Shown in pieces: positions 43,665 through 54,119 of a DNA stretch of 64,000 bases. Position 1 is the stretch's first letter. The number at the start of each line of letters is the position of its first letter. Origin of the DNA: Acanthosepion pharaonis (lineage: Eukaryota > Mollusca > Cephalopoda > Sepiida > Sepiidae); NCBI GenBank assembly GCA_903632075.3, contig CAHIKZ030005201.1:2326001-2390000 (forward strand). The letters are read 5' to 3'. The notes under the pieces were generated by a model. It did no database searches. It was not told where the DNA came from and worked only from the letters and a program-made list of their open reading frames with translations. Position numbers and translations under genes: made by a program.

Positions 43665-43915
43665 CGACCTTTTGGAATGATTTATGAATAACGCATGGAT
43701 AAAAATTTAAGCAACTGAGTACTAATTCTTGTACAAAAATATATTAACTAGACCTCCTGTTGCTTAGACAAAATCGTGTAGTTACTAAATATACAGACGA
43801 AAAATATGGATATGAAATTACGAGAGGGATGGGAGAGGGGAAGAGGCAACTGTTAAAAAAGGATATGGAAGAAAGAAAAGAAAATTAAATTTTATTTTAT
43901 AAACTTCTTTGTTTT
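43665..43915. other. unassigned sequence
   Basis: Nothing recognised. Confidence 0.4.
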
Positions 43916-43917
43916 CT

Positions 43918-43967
43918 GTGTGCGCGCACGCGCACGCACACGCGCATGCGCACGCGCAAGTGTGCTT
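43918..43967. repeat. alternating purine-pyrimidine (GC/CA) tract
   Basis: About 50 bases of GCGCAC-type alternation, including GCGCATGCGC. It is prone to Z-DNA. Confidence 0.85.
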
Positions 43968-43969
43968 GA

Positions 43970-44695
43970 AAATATAACTGTAATCTTATTGAGATCATCA
44001 TTGATATATGACGCGCTCGGCTCGGAGGGGAGTATTCAACATTTGATAATTTTGTGGCAATACGCGCTTAAAGGTTTTAACCAGTTCTGATCAACTTTTC
44101 TTTCCATGATTAATAGTAAGGAATTGTAAATGTAGGACTACCTTACACAAGTAAAATAATAACAATAATAATATTTATTAAGAATTCATTACAGGAAATA
44201 TCAAGTTTTACGGAAACATTGTTGGCGATTATGTATTTAGTTACATGACAAATAAATAAAAATAATATAAATTTTGATGTTATATTCGATTTAGTGTAAG
44301 GTATTTTTCTTTTAGTATTTTAGAATACTTTGGCTGCAATGCTAAGTTTCCTAAGTTAAACAAATTGGAGCTGTTTCGTTTACGCTTTGTTACCTCTCTT
44401 TTCCATTGTTGTTTTTAGATCGTTTTCTTCCAGTCATTTTGATGGGCAATAGCGAAATTTTGAAATTTAGAATAATTCTTATTCCATTCCAAAAGTAGAG
44501 CCTGTAAAAAGGAATATTTTAAATTAATATACGACCAAAAATAAACGATTTTGACAAAAAAAAACAACAAAAAAAATTAATAATTTAACTATAATTATTT
44601 AACAATAATGTAAAGATATTCCGCAGACAAATCTACAGTTTATGTTACTTCATCGCATTGCAGGGTTACGAACTATAAACCTAAACCGAGTTTGT
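43970..44695. other. unassigned AT-rich sequence
   Basis: No family recognised. Confidence 0.45.
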
Positions 44696-44701
44696 AATAT
44701 T

Positions 44702-44742
44702 GTTTGGTTTGGTTTGGTTTGGTTTGGTTTGGTTTGGTTTCT
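44702..44742. repeat. (TTTGG)n microsatellite
   Basis: About eight pentamer units. Confidence 0.95.
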
Positions 44743-44797
44743 TTTGTTTTACGGCACCTCACCCTCAATGGGTTATTTAATGCCAACAAGATTTGTA

Positions 44798-44892
44798 TTG
44801 CTGATAATCATTTTTTTCTTCAAAAATTCATTGCTGATAATCATTTTTTTCTTCAAAAATTCATTGCTGATAATCATTTTTTACAAAAATGT
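44798..44892 (+). repeat. 33-bp tandem repeat
   Basis: The unit ATTGCTGATAATCATTTTTT plus CTTCAAAAATTC occurs almost three times. Confidence 0.9.
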
Positions 44893-44947
44893 ATTCCTGG
44901 TATTAAAAACTATTTTTACACTTTCATAGTGTTTCGACCCCAGTTTG

Positions 44948-45112
44948 TTGTTAAATATTTGCCCGTAGCTGGGACCCTAACAGGTGCTACCACCTCGGGT
45001 TAGAGTGGAACTGGGAACACCAGCCATTAAGAGGCGGTTTCACGCTCCTCAAAACCTGATCAGAGGTCTTGCTATCGGATGTAGTTTATCGTCTTACCCA
45101 GGACGCTTGAAA
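44948..45112 (-). repeat. R repeat, inverted copy
   Basis: Complement of the unit at 20.5-20.88 kb: AGCTGGGACCCTAACAGGTG, AACACCAGCCATTAAGAGG and GGATGTAGTTTATCGTCTTA. Confidence 0.8.
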
Positions 45113-45279
45113 TATTGTGTAAGAGGCTCAATTTTTTTTTTTACTTGGATATGATATAATGAATAATTTTCAATGAAAAAAAGCAATTTTCAATTTTTTG
45201 TTGAATACACCCCTCCTACACCGAACGCGCTATATATTATTGAAATAAAATAAAAAATGAATATATCTCATTTCTTTTT

Positions 45280-45620
45280 AATCATTTCACCCCAAGGAAG
45301 GTAATAAAACCACTAAGATGCAACGGGTTATTGAATAAGAGAGAATATGAAAAAAGAAACATTATTAAGAAGAGCGAACAATAAAAGAACAGGAATTAAG
45401 AAGGCAAAAGATAACGATTGATATTGCATTTAAATTTTGAGGATCAAAGCTGACCGAAAAGCAAGAAGACGGAAAAGAATTCCAAAGGTGAGAAGGTCGA
45501 GAGAAGAAACTGTTAGCATAGGACTTACGGTTACATCTAATTTTAAAAAGACGAGCCTTGACTTGATCTGAGCCGCTCAGACAAATGATAACAGTGCTAC
45601 GTATTCAGTATTTATGTCCG
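45280..45620 (-). pseudogene. non-LTR retrotransposon 3' end
   Basis: On the minus strand, shifting frames give a SYANSFF-type string, LWNSFPSS and FDPQNLNAISI. This is the same ORF2 C-terminus as at 4.7-5.2 and 6.3-6.9 kb, followed by the shared 3' end TTGGGGTGAAATGATTAAAA. Confidence 0.7.
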
Positions 45621-45624
45621 AATT

Positions 45625-45960
45625 TCGAGTGATTGAGGGTAAAACTATTCTTAATAGCAGAGGATTAACGGGAAAGGACCACGCCCTTTTACACAGTTTA
45701 ATTACTGTTTTTCTCCAGAACACTTTTATGACACTTACTTTAGCTTTTCACAATGAAAAAGAAAGCACGTAACCAATCCTTTTCTATATTAAACACTTGA
45801 ACTTGAGTTTCATGAACGAGTCGATATATTTATTTTATTCCATTTTACTGTCTTGAATAATAATAAAAAAAAAACATGTTTTAAACATAACACAAACATT
45901 TTTAAAAAGAAGGAAATAATTTTGAATAAAGTCAGTTATATAAAAATATCAGCAAAGAAA
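45625..45960. other. unassigned sequence
   Basis: Nothing recognised. Confidence 0.4.
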
Positions 45961-45964
45961 TATA

Positions 45965-46240
45965 TATAAAAATTACATGAGTCTGTATTTCTGAGAAGAG
46001 GTATTTTAATTATTTACACTATTTACATTGTTCGAACTGTTGTCCTCATATTTATTGCCATATTCACGGCGTTTCCGTCGTGTACCCTCCGGCCTTCGTC
46101 AGGATCTGTTTATATTAATGAGATAAGTTATTGTAACTATATACATCGTTCGGTCTGTTGTGCTCATCTTTATTGCTACATTCACGACGTCTCGGTCGCT
46201 GTTCGCACGCCACGGTGAACAGGGCGTCTATTTCAAATTG
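45965..46240 (-). repeat. P2 tails, two tandem copies
   Basis: The minus strand has CTGACGA (46096-46102) and GAAA (46072-46075), followed by GCCGTGAATATGGCAATAAA and ATGAGGACAACAGTTCGAA. A second, more diverged unit follows at 46120-46235. The stem between the core motifs is degraded. Confidence 0.65.
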
Positions 46241-46423
46241 GAAGTGTCCATTATAATAAAGTTTGAAGTAATAAAAATGTTGGATTTAAAATAAATTGCT
46301 TTGTTTAATTTCGGATAAGAAACAGCAGATATGGGTTCCCGCGAAAAGTCTTCTGATTAAAGAGGATGCGCCTTCCTCAAAGCGGGTAAGATGAGTAGTA
46401 TTTAGCCTGAAGTTTTTTCGTGA

Positions 46424-46545
46424 CCGAGCGGTAAAGTATACCCCATGTAGTTTTCTCTACAAAAGGGTGGCGCAGGTTCGGTCTCTACCGGAAGATACAT
46501 CTTCTTTATTTAGATTTCTCGAACGCTCAAGCTCATAGGCTCATA
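46424..46545 (+). mobile_element. tRNA-headed SINE, family E, copy 1
   Basis: A box GTGACCGAGCGGTAAAGT and B box CGCAGGTTCGGTCTCTACC. The tail TTTCTCGAACGCTCAAGC is shared with 49.2 and 53.7 kb. Confidence 0.6.
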
Positions 46546-46559
46546 AAAATGTCGAATTC

Positions 46560-46561
<2 letters not shown>

Positions 46562-46622
<61 letters not shown>
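46562..46622. repeat. (TA)n microsatellite
   Basis: About 30 TA units. Confidence 0.95.
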
Positions 46623-46626
<4 letters not shown>

Positions 46627-46689
46627 TTCTTTATAGCTATCTATATAATTCTTATATTTATTTATTATAATTTTTCAATATAGGCAAAA

Positions 46690-46920
46690 ACAAATTATTC
46701 ATTACAAGATGCAACTTCGTTTCGGTGCATTGATTGCACCTCGACTGGTGAGAACCAAAATGGTTATTAACAATTCTGTCTGTAAGCAGGAGTAAGATGC
46801 AGTCTGCTTACAAACAGAATTGTTCATAACCATTTTGGTTCTCACCAGTCGAGGTGCAACTAAATGCGCCGAAACGAAGTTGCATCTTTGTAGTGAGTAA
46901 ATTGTTTTTGTCTATATGAA
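46690..46920. mobile_element. foldback element with about 105-bp arms
   Basis: The left arm runs from ACAAATTATTCATTACAAGA to CTGTCTGTAAGCAG (46791). The right arm from about 46806 is its near-complement. The loop is about 14 bases. Both arms contain a hairpin (GGTGCA with TGCACC or TGCGCC) directly before GAAACGAAGTTGC when read outward. Confidence 0.85.
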
Positions 46921-47090
46921 AAAATTCTAAAAATAATTATTGCTCTACTATCGGCACTGAGCCCTCTTTTGAATTAATGCTGTGAACGTAAGAATTTATA
47001 TATTATTTTAGTTCTCATTACATTCGGATATATAATTCTTATATATATTCTATAGATATAATTGTTGATATCTATCTATATAATTCTCTA

Positions 47091-47092
<2 letters not shown>

Positions 47093-47171
<79 letters not shown>

Positions 47172-47200
47172 ATGGGTGTGTGTGTGTGTGTATGTGTGTG
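47093..47200. repeat. (TA)n(TG)n microsatellite
   Basis: About 23 TA units then interrupted TG units. Confidence 0.95.
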
Positions 47201-47444
47201 GAGTGAGAGAGTGAGAGAACGACTGGATGATCATACATATATCCTGTTAATATAAACGGTATATTTACTGGATACACGTTTTAACAGTATATGTACATCT
47301 ACCGATCTGGCGTATTAAAGAAAATGTACGTAAGACTTTCTGTTGCTATGTCGATAGATGTCAGTTTCACTTTTAAAACATCATATACATATATGTGTGT
47401 GTATATGTGTGTGTGTTTCCTTGAATAATATATGTATATTGTCT

Positions 47445-47765
47445 TCACTTATTTTTATACTGACCCTTTCCAGTTATCTAATCAGTTTCTTGATGTTAAG
47501 ATGAACTTTATCAAGGAAGGCGCCGTAGATTTTTTTTAACCTAAGTACTTTCGATCTTTTCGAAGATCATCTTCAAGGGTAAATTACAAAGACAAACTTA
47601 TTGTAATTGTGGTAACATCTACATTTCGCTGTGATGGTGATTTTTAAAAACACGTGCACTGTGATATTTGGTACTTGTATTAAAGAATACTAAGGCGCCT
47701 TTCCTGTTGAATTTCATCTTAACATTAAGAAACTGATTAGACAACTGCAAAGGATCATTGTGCAT
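47445..47765 (-). mobile_element. P1 foldback element with hammerhead-like core
   Basis: The arms at about 47470-47548 and 47672-47755 are inverted copies (CTAATCAGTTTCTTGATG with CATTAAGAAACTGATTAG; AAGGCGCC on both). Inside, the minus strand reads TTGAAGA (47570-47576), then hairpin GATCTT-CGAA-AAGATC, then GAAAGTAC (GAAA 47549-47552). Confidence 0.75.
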
Positions 47766-47799
47766 TTATTTATTTATTATTATTATTTATGCATTTATT

Positions 47800-47853
47800 A
47801 AGTATGGAATAGTCCATTATTATTATGATGGGTAAGATCCCATAACAGAAAAC
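47800..47853 (-). mobile_element. LTR fragment (start of the solo LTR 1 family)
   Basis: The minus strand reads TGTTATGGGATCTTACCCAT and TGGACTATTCCATACTT, matching the first 50 bases of the LTR at 17838. Confidence 0.75.
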
Positions 47854-47907
47854 ATATTCAATGAAACATATTTGACTGAAGATATGCCGCTGAAATGTAC
47901 TTACAGG

Positions 47908-48640
47908 CCGCGATGGGTAAATTGTCGCTATTTTAGATTTTTAATTTCACGCATGCGCATTGTTTGCTTTTTTATTTTATTTTGTCGACTGCGCAGTATA
48001 GTAAGGTCAGTTGGGCATCGTCTGTGAGAAAATTAGCAACATGAGGCAATTCATTCCGCCAAAATTTTGGAAACGGCATGCTATATTGCTTGGCATTCAA
48101 GCTGGAAGCTCCAATACGAACATTCCAGAGGATTCGGAAAAAGTTGGATGGATCTAATTGAAATTACGAAGGTGTTTGGAGTGCTCACTAGTGATGGCGA
48201 CGTTATGACTTCATTCATCTTCACACAGGACCACAGATTCCACACGGAGGACTACATCAAGTGCCTTGAGGAGGTAGTGCTGCCCTGGGTCAAGCTGGAA
48301 GACCTGGCAACAGGACTCTGCACCATGCCACACAAGCAGGAGAACCCAGTTATGGCTGTCGGAAAATTTCCGCGACCACATCACCCCTTACATCTGGCAA
48401 CCTAACTCCCTTGATTGTTATATTATTATGCGTGTGGTGCAGTTGAACGCGAGATCAATAAAAATCCTTGCAACTCCAAAAATGAACTGAAGACAAGGAT
48501 TATGGCAGCATTCACCAACTTAATCAAGAAGACCGTTCAGAAGAGTTGCAGGAGATTCCGAAGTCGTCTGGAGGCCGTGGTTAAAGCCAGTGGCGATTTT
48601 ACTGAATAAATTTAAACTTTAGTATATTCGGAGTCCTTTC
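47908..48640 (+). mobile_element. Tc1/mariner-type transposon, internally deleted copy 3
   Basis: The left terminal region CGCGATGGGTAAATTGTCGC is present. The start ATG at 48041 gives MRQFIPPKFWKRHAIL, open into the helix-turn-helix. A deletion near 48165 joins it to FGVLTSDGDVMTSFIFTQDH, YIKCLEEVVLPWVKLEDLAT, then a frameshift before TMPHKQENP (QDSAPCH region out of frame) and a final piece NKNPCNSKNELKTRIMAAFT ending at 48609. It is the best kept of the three copies but still lacks the middle of the enzyme. The right terminal repeat is not visible. Confidence 0.85.
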
Positions 48641-48784
48641 CACCATCGTTTGTAGTTTACAATATATAAAATGAAATAAAACTCTAAGATATACAAATCT
48701 TTCTTTGCTCATGAACATCCGGGTGATTCGGAATGCATAACTATGTAAACTGATTGAACAGTTATTTTGACATAGATATGTTAT

Positions 48785-48798
48785 ATATATACATACAT

Positions 48799-48853
<55 letters not shown>
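48785..48853. repeat. (CATA)n(TA)n microsatellite
   Basis: Short ACAT units lead into about 23 TA units. Confidence 0.95.
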
Positions 48854-48857
<4 letters not shown>

Positions 48858-48859
48858 TT

Positions 48860-49070
48860 ACAATTTACTCGTATTGCTCCCACTGATGTCGGTTGAATGT
48901 GGCAGGTCAATTTGCAAAGAAAAATCATACTTGAAACCACGTCATAATAATGTTCAATCTATCTATATTGATTAATATTCGCCATTTTGCATAAACAAAA
49001 GTTAAGAAAATACTTCTCAGTTGAAAATATATAATATATACATATATCCACACATGTCGCTTTTATTAGT
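48860..49070. other. unassigned sequence
   Basis: Nothing recognised. Confidence 0.4.
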
Positions 49071-49075
49071 TTAAA

Positions 49076-49312
49076 TTTTTTGTCGAAAAAGACGTGTCCG
49101 AAATAGACGCTCTGTTTTTTTTTTGTTTTTAGTTTTTTTTTTTTTTTTTTTCGTTTTTTTTAAACATTATGTATTACATCTACTGGCCTGTGCATTCGAG
49201 AAAGCGTAAAGAAAAAAATCTCTCAGGATTCGAATCTACGCCCCACCACTTTGTAGGAGAAAGTATTAATTGATCCTGTGTGGTTTCGACCACTCAGCCA
49301 CTACATATTTTG
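49076..49312 (-). mobile_element. tRNA-headed SINE, family E, copy 2
   Basis: The minus strand has A box TAGTGGCTGAGTGGTCGAAA and B box GTAGATTCGAATCCTGAG. The tail TTCTCGAATGCACAGGCC is followed by an A-rich stretch and GAGCGTCTATTTCGGACAC. Spacing between the boxes suggests a class II (Ser/Leu-like) tRNA ancestor. Confidence 0.65.
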
Positions 49313-49339
49313 GAGAAGTTCCATTTACCTTTTTAATGA

Positions 49340-49391
49340 ATGCACGCTTCCTATTTCAGCGGGTTCGAACCCTGCCGGCTGAGCCCTTTTT
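49340..49391 (+). repeat. tRNA T-arm-like sequence with T-run
   Basis: GCGGGTTCGAACCCTGC is a perfect B box and T-arm hairpin, followed by a T-run like a pol III terminator. The matching acceptor arm CTCAGCC/GGCTGAG exists, but there is no convincing A box, so it is probably a SINE remnant. Confidence 0.4.
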
Positions 49392-49696
49392 TTTATTAGT
49401 ATTTTTTTTTCAAACGCGACGGCCGATTGGTGTAATACACAACTGTTTAAAATGAAAGGAAAGCGGAGTCTTTTTAAAATATGAGTATGCACAAAAAAGT
49501 AACTTTTGAAGTAATAAAAACGTCGGATTAGAAATAAAGCCATTAATCCTTCAGAAATATACAGTGTAAATATTGGAACATATTAATAAATTGCAGACAC
49601 ATACGTTCTGGAAGATTTACGGTAATAAACTTTGCTGAAGATCCAGAAGAAATGTAAAAATTACACTGTATGTGGCATTGTCTAAAATATAGTGAT

Positions 49697-49820
49697 TTTC
49701 TAAGCCCGGCTTAGATGTGGCACAAGGCCGAAAGTATGGAGCACCCAGTGAGGATTGAACTCACTACTCAGTCGTAATTGATCTAGCAAGACAAGCTTTC
49801 TAACCATTACACCACGTCGA
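49697..49820 (-). mobile_element. tRNA-derived SINE, family D, copy 1
   Basis: The minus strand has GACGTGGTGTAATGGTTAG (A box), GAGTTCAATCCTCACTGGGT (B box) and the tail GGCCTTGTGCCACATCTAAG. The tail is the same as that of the U2-type elements. Confidence 0.75.
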
Positions 49821-49835
49821 GGTGCCCTTCTTATT

Positions 49836-49967
49836 TTCTAAGCGTAACTTAGGTATGGCACAAGGCCGAAGGTATGGGGCAACTAGTGAGGATCGAACTC
49901 ACTTTTCAGTCGTAACTGACCGAGCGAGACAAGCTTGCTAACCATTACATCACGCTAAGGTGCCCCA
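49836..49967 (-). mobile_element. tRNA-derived SINE, family D, copy 2
   Basis: The minus strand has GCGTGATGTAATGGTTAGC, GAGTTCGATCCTCACTAG and the tail TTCGGCCTTGTGCCATACC. In tandem with copy 1. Confidence 0.75.
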
Positions 49968-50011
49968 AAACAGAAAGTTAGTCTGCCTGAATTATATTTC
50001 AATTCAATGTT

Positions 50012-50015
<4 letters not shown>

Positions 50016-50050
<35 letters not shown>
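50016..50050. repeat. (TA)n microsatellite
   Basis: About 17 TA units. Confidence 0.95.
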
Positions 50051-50052
<2 letters not shown>

Positions 50053-50054
50053 CT

Positions 50055-50545
50055 TTAAGCCGGGATCGAAACCCTACCTATTCGGCATCAGTCGGAGTTT
50101 CTAACCCTGAGTGCACGGCAGGGAAGAAAGAAAATAAATGCTTGTGGAAATTACTTGAGACCAAACGAGTAATTCCGTTATTTATTTATTTTTTTTTTTC
50201 GTATTTTTCCAATGAAATTTGACTCAGTGCACTTCGTATGTCCATTCCACGAAGTCGTTCCTTGCAGATTGACCACAGATTTTCGACTGGAATTAAATCA
50301 GTAGAGTTTCCGAGCCAGTCTATAGTACTTTGCTCACTGGTAAGGCTTGCCAGTGTGTTTGTGCAGCGTTACAATTTTTGTACTTCCTTGGAGTAACGTC
50401 CATCGCAGACAATAGTGGTAAGACAACTAATCGACATTCGAGACAATAGTGTCTGGGCGGGATAAAAATCTGATACAATCATGGATGACGCAATATTTTT
50501 AAGTCAAAACAAATTTCATCATACACCCCGAAAATAGATGCATAT
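50055..50545. other. unassigned sequence
   Basis: Short SINE-like words (GGGATCGAAACCCTACC at 50061) but no clear element. Confidence 0.4.
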
Positions 50546-50555
50546 TACTGCACAC

Positions 50556-50690
50556 CACTGCCGTGCGACGATAGCCTAGGGGTGGAATCTCGGACTGATA
50601 CCAAATCGATCGGGTTTCGATCCCGGATTGAAGCAATCGGACGTCTAGCCTCACTGAAAAGCTGTGCTATGGAGAAACAGTCTGTCTGTG
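50556..50690 (+). mobile_element. tRNA-headed SINE, family F
   Basis: A box GATAGCCTAGGGGTGGAAT and B box GGGTTTCGATCCCGGATT, followed by a non-tRNA body. Single copy in the window. Confidence 0.5.
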
Positions 50691-50873
50691 GATGACAATA
50701 TATATATTCATAAATATATATATTATCGCTCACTATTCGCACGACTCAAAGTTTTATGCCAAACAAATTGCGTTTTGTATGAAAATATGTATATTTATGA
50801 ATACGTACTGAACATCTTGGTTGTATAACAACGAGCACAGTTTTATCAAGTCCAGTACTTTATGTACAATTCA

Positions 50874-50876
50874 TAT

Positions 50877-50925
<49 letters not shown>

Positions 50926-50936
50926 TGTGTGTGTTT
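50874..50936. repeat. (GT)n(GA)n microsatellite
   Basis: About 14 GT units then 12 GA units. Confidence 0.95.
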
Positions 50937-51211
50937 CGATAAAAACGACTGATGACCATGTACTACGATTCTTGTCAATCGCCTTTAATAAAACATGTAT
51001 AAAAGAGGGATTGCTGCCTAAATACACGATATATATATATATATATAACCGGTTTTATACAGACATTACACCACCTAACAGATACACTCATGGCTCATAT
51101 ATATGGTCGTATTTGTGTAAAATTGAGAAGGGGGAATCCTGTGAATTGATGTGTGCGTGTGTTTAAACTTCGCGTTTAATCCCTAATGAAAAGAATACCG
51201 CTGTTTGCGTG

Positions 51212-51269
51212 CTCTCTCTCTCTCTCTCTCTGTCACTCTCTCACACACACACATATATATATATTTTGT

Positions 51270-51366
<97 letters not shown>
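51212..51366. repeat. (CT)n(CA)n(TA)n(TG)n compound array
   Basis: Four simple motifs follow each other, with a TTTTGTGGG break at 51265. Confidence 0.95.
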
Positions 51367-51367
<1 letters not shown>

Positions 51368-51511
51368 TACACTAGTCGAAAACGCCAAAGCCCATCTGCC
51401 TCTTCGGCACAGATGTCTTTTGTTAAGAATAAATTGTTTACGGAAATACATTCTTTGCATAATTGCGTTTCATTTAGAGAAGGCAATTCAAGGAAAAACT
51501 TTATTTAATAC

Positions 51512-52209
51512 ACACACTCTCTCTCTCTCTCTCTCTCTCTATTTCCTCCTCTCTCTTTCTCTTTTACTCTCACTCTCTTTCTCTTTCTCTTTTACTCTCT
51601 ATCACTCTCGCTTTCTTTCTATTTTACTCTCTCTCTCTATCACTCTCCCTCTTACTCTTTTACTCTCTCCCTCTTTCTCTTTTACTCCCTCTTTCTCTTT
51701 TACTCCCTCTTTCTCTTTTACTCCCCCCCCTCTCTCTCTCTCTCTTTCTCTCTGTGTATCTTTCTCGCTCTCTCCACAGACAGACACATTTTCGTCTTTT
51801 TTCTCATTCTCGCCTATTGCCGTATTAAACACTGGTTGCAATCTTTCAGTTTTTCCTTTTTCTTTTTCATTCTTTTCCACTTTCTCGCCTTCCCTTTTTC
51901 ACTCTCTCGCCTTCCCTTTTTCACTCTCTCGCCTTCCCTTTTTCACTCTCTCGCCTTCCCTTTTTCACTTACCGTATTACGCTCTTTATATCTCTTCCTT
52001 TTTTCTGTTTCCTTCTTTGACTTGATTTTTCATTCTGTCCCGCTTTTTCCTCTGTCTTTTTCTCTCTCATTATTCTCTTTTTCTTTCTCTCTCTTTCTTC
52101 CTTTTTATCCCTCTATCTTCCTTTTTTTCTTCTCTTTCCTTCCTTCCTATTTTATGTCCTTTTTCTCTCCCATACTATCTCCCTAAATCTCTCTTTTCAT
52201 TTTCCCATC

Positions 52210-52250
<41 letters not shown>

Positions 52251-52265
52251 ATTCTCTCCTCGTTT
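51512..52265 (+). repeat. polypyrimidine (CT/TTC) tract
   Basis: About 750 bases are almost pure pyrimidine on the plus strand. A 22-bp unit (GCCTTCCCTTTTTCACTCTC) repeats about four times at 51890-51970. The long plus-strand frame (51186-52025) is translated repeat. Confidence 0.9.
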
Positions 52266-52269
52266 TCCT

Positions 52270-53115
52270 ATTTCTCTTTTGCGCACAAAAACAGATGCAA
52301 TTATCAAATCAGTTAGGCGAAAAAAATGTCTCTGCCTTTTGTTTGTTAATCGTAGCCCTGATTAATTAACCATTTACAAAAGGCAAGATTTTTTTTTAAA
52401 TAAACATTAACTGACATATTTCTTGAAATCTTACGATAATTCTTTTGTCTGAAAGAGAAAAAAAAAACGATTATAAAAGAAATTCCTACAATTTATCAAC
52501 TTCGAACTATTTTCCTGATTTTTTTTTTATATCTTGAAAATAAACATTAACATCGAAAGCTTCTATACTGAAACAGTTTTTAAACAATATTCTTTCTTTA
52601 TTGTAAGATTGGGTAATTAACTTTCAGGTAAAAATCAGGGAGGAAATTAACAAACAAAGTTTGTACACACTTTATGGATACCAGCTGCATTTACCTCTCT
52701 CCACACACACATACACACACATACACACACACACCAACACAGAGTCCTGAAGGTTTCGTTCAAACATGAAACAGACCGTCGCCACTCTGTGTTGAACTCA
52801 GTGATGGGCAAGAAAATATCTTGAACGTTTTTGGCTTAACTTCTTTTGTTTCCTACAAGTTTTATTTTTGAGGTCTGCGTGCGTGGAGAGATTGTCCATA
52901 GTATTACTTTCCATGAACGCTTTTCGCAAATATTTTATACACAATCAATCTTGAAGGTTAACTTTTTCACAGCAACGAGGATTAATAATATATTTTATTA
53001 TCGATATTTTGCTGTGCGAGAGGCATTATTTTAGCAGTGATTATTCTTTTTACTGCTCTCCGAATACGCTCAGAACATTCTGGCCGCATTCGTACGCAGC
53101 GGTAGTAATTGAAGA
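52270..53115. other. unassigned sequence
   Basis: A (CA)n patch at 52702-52735. A SINE-like word (AACATGAAACAGACCGTCGC at 52765) is also at 24046. No gene. Confidence 0.45.
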
Positions 53116-53117
53116 CC

Positions 53118-53119
<2 letters not shown>

Positions 53120-53184
<65 letters not shown>

Positions 53185-53245
53185 GGTGGTACTCATTTGG
53201 AAAAAACCTTTTATGTTATATATATATATATATATATATATATTT
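53120..53245. repeat. two (TA)n arrays
   Basis: Arrays at 53120-53181 and 53216-53243 are separated by AAATGGTGGTACTCATTTGG and a short stretch. Confidence 0.95.
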
Positions 53246-53453
53246 TATGTGTGTGTGCGTGTATGTATGTGTGTGTGCGTGCGTGCGTGTACACAAATTT
53301 CAGATAAGGCGTATCTGTAAAGGACACTATAAAGACAAAAGGAAAACGTATTTTAGCCGATGCGTTTCATCCTGTGAGGAACTTTATCGGAGGACAAAAA
53401 CGCGTCGGCTAAGATAAGTTTTCCTTTTTTCTTTATTCACAGACACACAGACA

Positions 53454-53455
<2 letters not shown>

Positions 53456-53550
<95 letters not shown>
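53456..53550. repeat. (TA)n(GA)n microsatellite
   Basis: About 34 TA units then 12 GA units. Confidence 0.95.
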
Positions 53551-53605
53551 GGGGAGGAGAGGGAGGGGGGGAGAGAATAATCATCTGGTTTTGCTAAACA
53601 CATGC

Positions 53606-53745
53606 TTTTCTGTAGCTGAATGGTAACAGCACGACAGCATATGGGCTACAGGTTCGATTCCTGTCGGAGAGCGCATATTTTCTACGAAATTTTTCGAACA
53701 CTGGGGCTAGTAAATGTAATTAATACTATTTAATTAAAAAACAGA
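53606..53745 (+). mobile_element. tRNA-headed SINE, family E, copy 3
   Basis: The head GTAGCTGAATGGTAACAGC with B box ACAGGTTCGATTCCTGT (perfect T-arm) and a possible acceptor pair GCTTTTC/GGAGAGC. The anticodon arm does not fold, so it is not a working tRNA gene. The tail TTTTTCGAACACTGGGGC matches family E. Confidence 0.6.
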
Positions 53746-53805
53746 GCATCTACTTCAACAAATTATATGTATTAAAATAACGTATAAACAGAGTATATGA
53801 TAAAT

Positions 53806-53811
<6 letters not shown>

Positions 53812-53840
<29 letters not shown>
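53812..53840. repeat. (TA)n microsatellite
   Basis: About 14 TA units. Confidence 0.9.
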
Positions 53841-53844
<4 letters not shown>

Positions 53845-54041
53845 TCGTATAGTTGTATTTTGATTGGTCATCCCAGCTTATTTAACAGCTTTTGCCCTTA
53901 TCGAGTGTTGTTTGATTGATTTGAACCTTTTAAACCCCTTTATTCTACATTCAACACCATCACTTGATAATGCAACAGAAGTGTTGAAACAAAATGGCTA
54001 TTTTTGTAGCCATTTATAACATATTTATATTTTCGAATAAA

Positions 54042-54044
<3 letters not shown>

Positions 54045-54114
<70 letters not shown>
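54045..54114. repeat. (TA)n microsatellite
   Basis: About 34 TA units. Confidence 0.95.
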
Positions 54115-54119
54115 CATAT

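Noticed and set aside
49293..49383. tRNA gene on the plus strand
   Set aside because: It has a 7-bp acceptor and a perfect T arm, but no A box and an odd 91-base length; the region overlaps a minus-strand SINE.
51186..52025. 279-codon plus-strand open frame
   Set aside because: It is a Ser/Leu/Phe-rich translation of CT, TA and TG repeats; no domain.
53606..53680. true tRNA gene
   Set aside because: Acceptor and T arms pair, but the D and anticodon arms do not, and it continues into a SINE tail shared with other copies.
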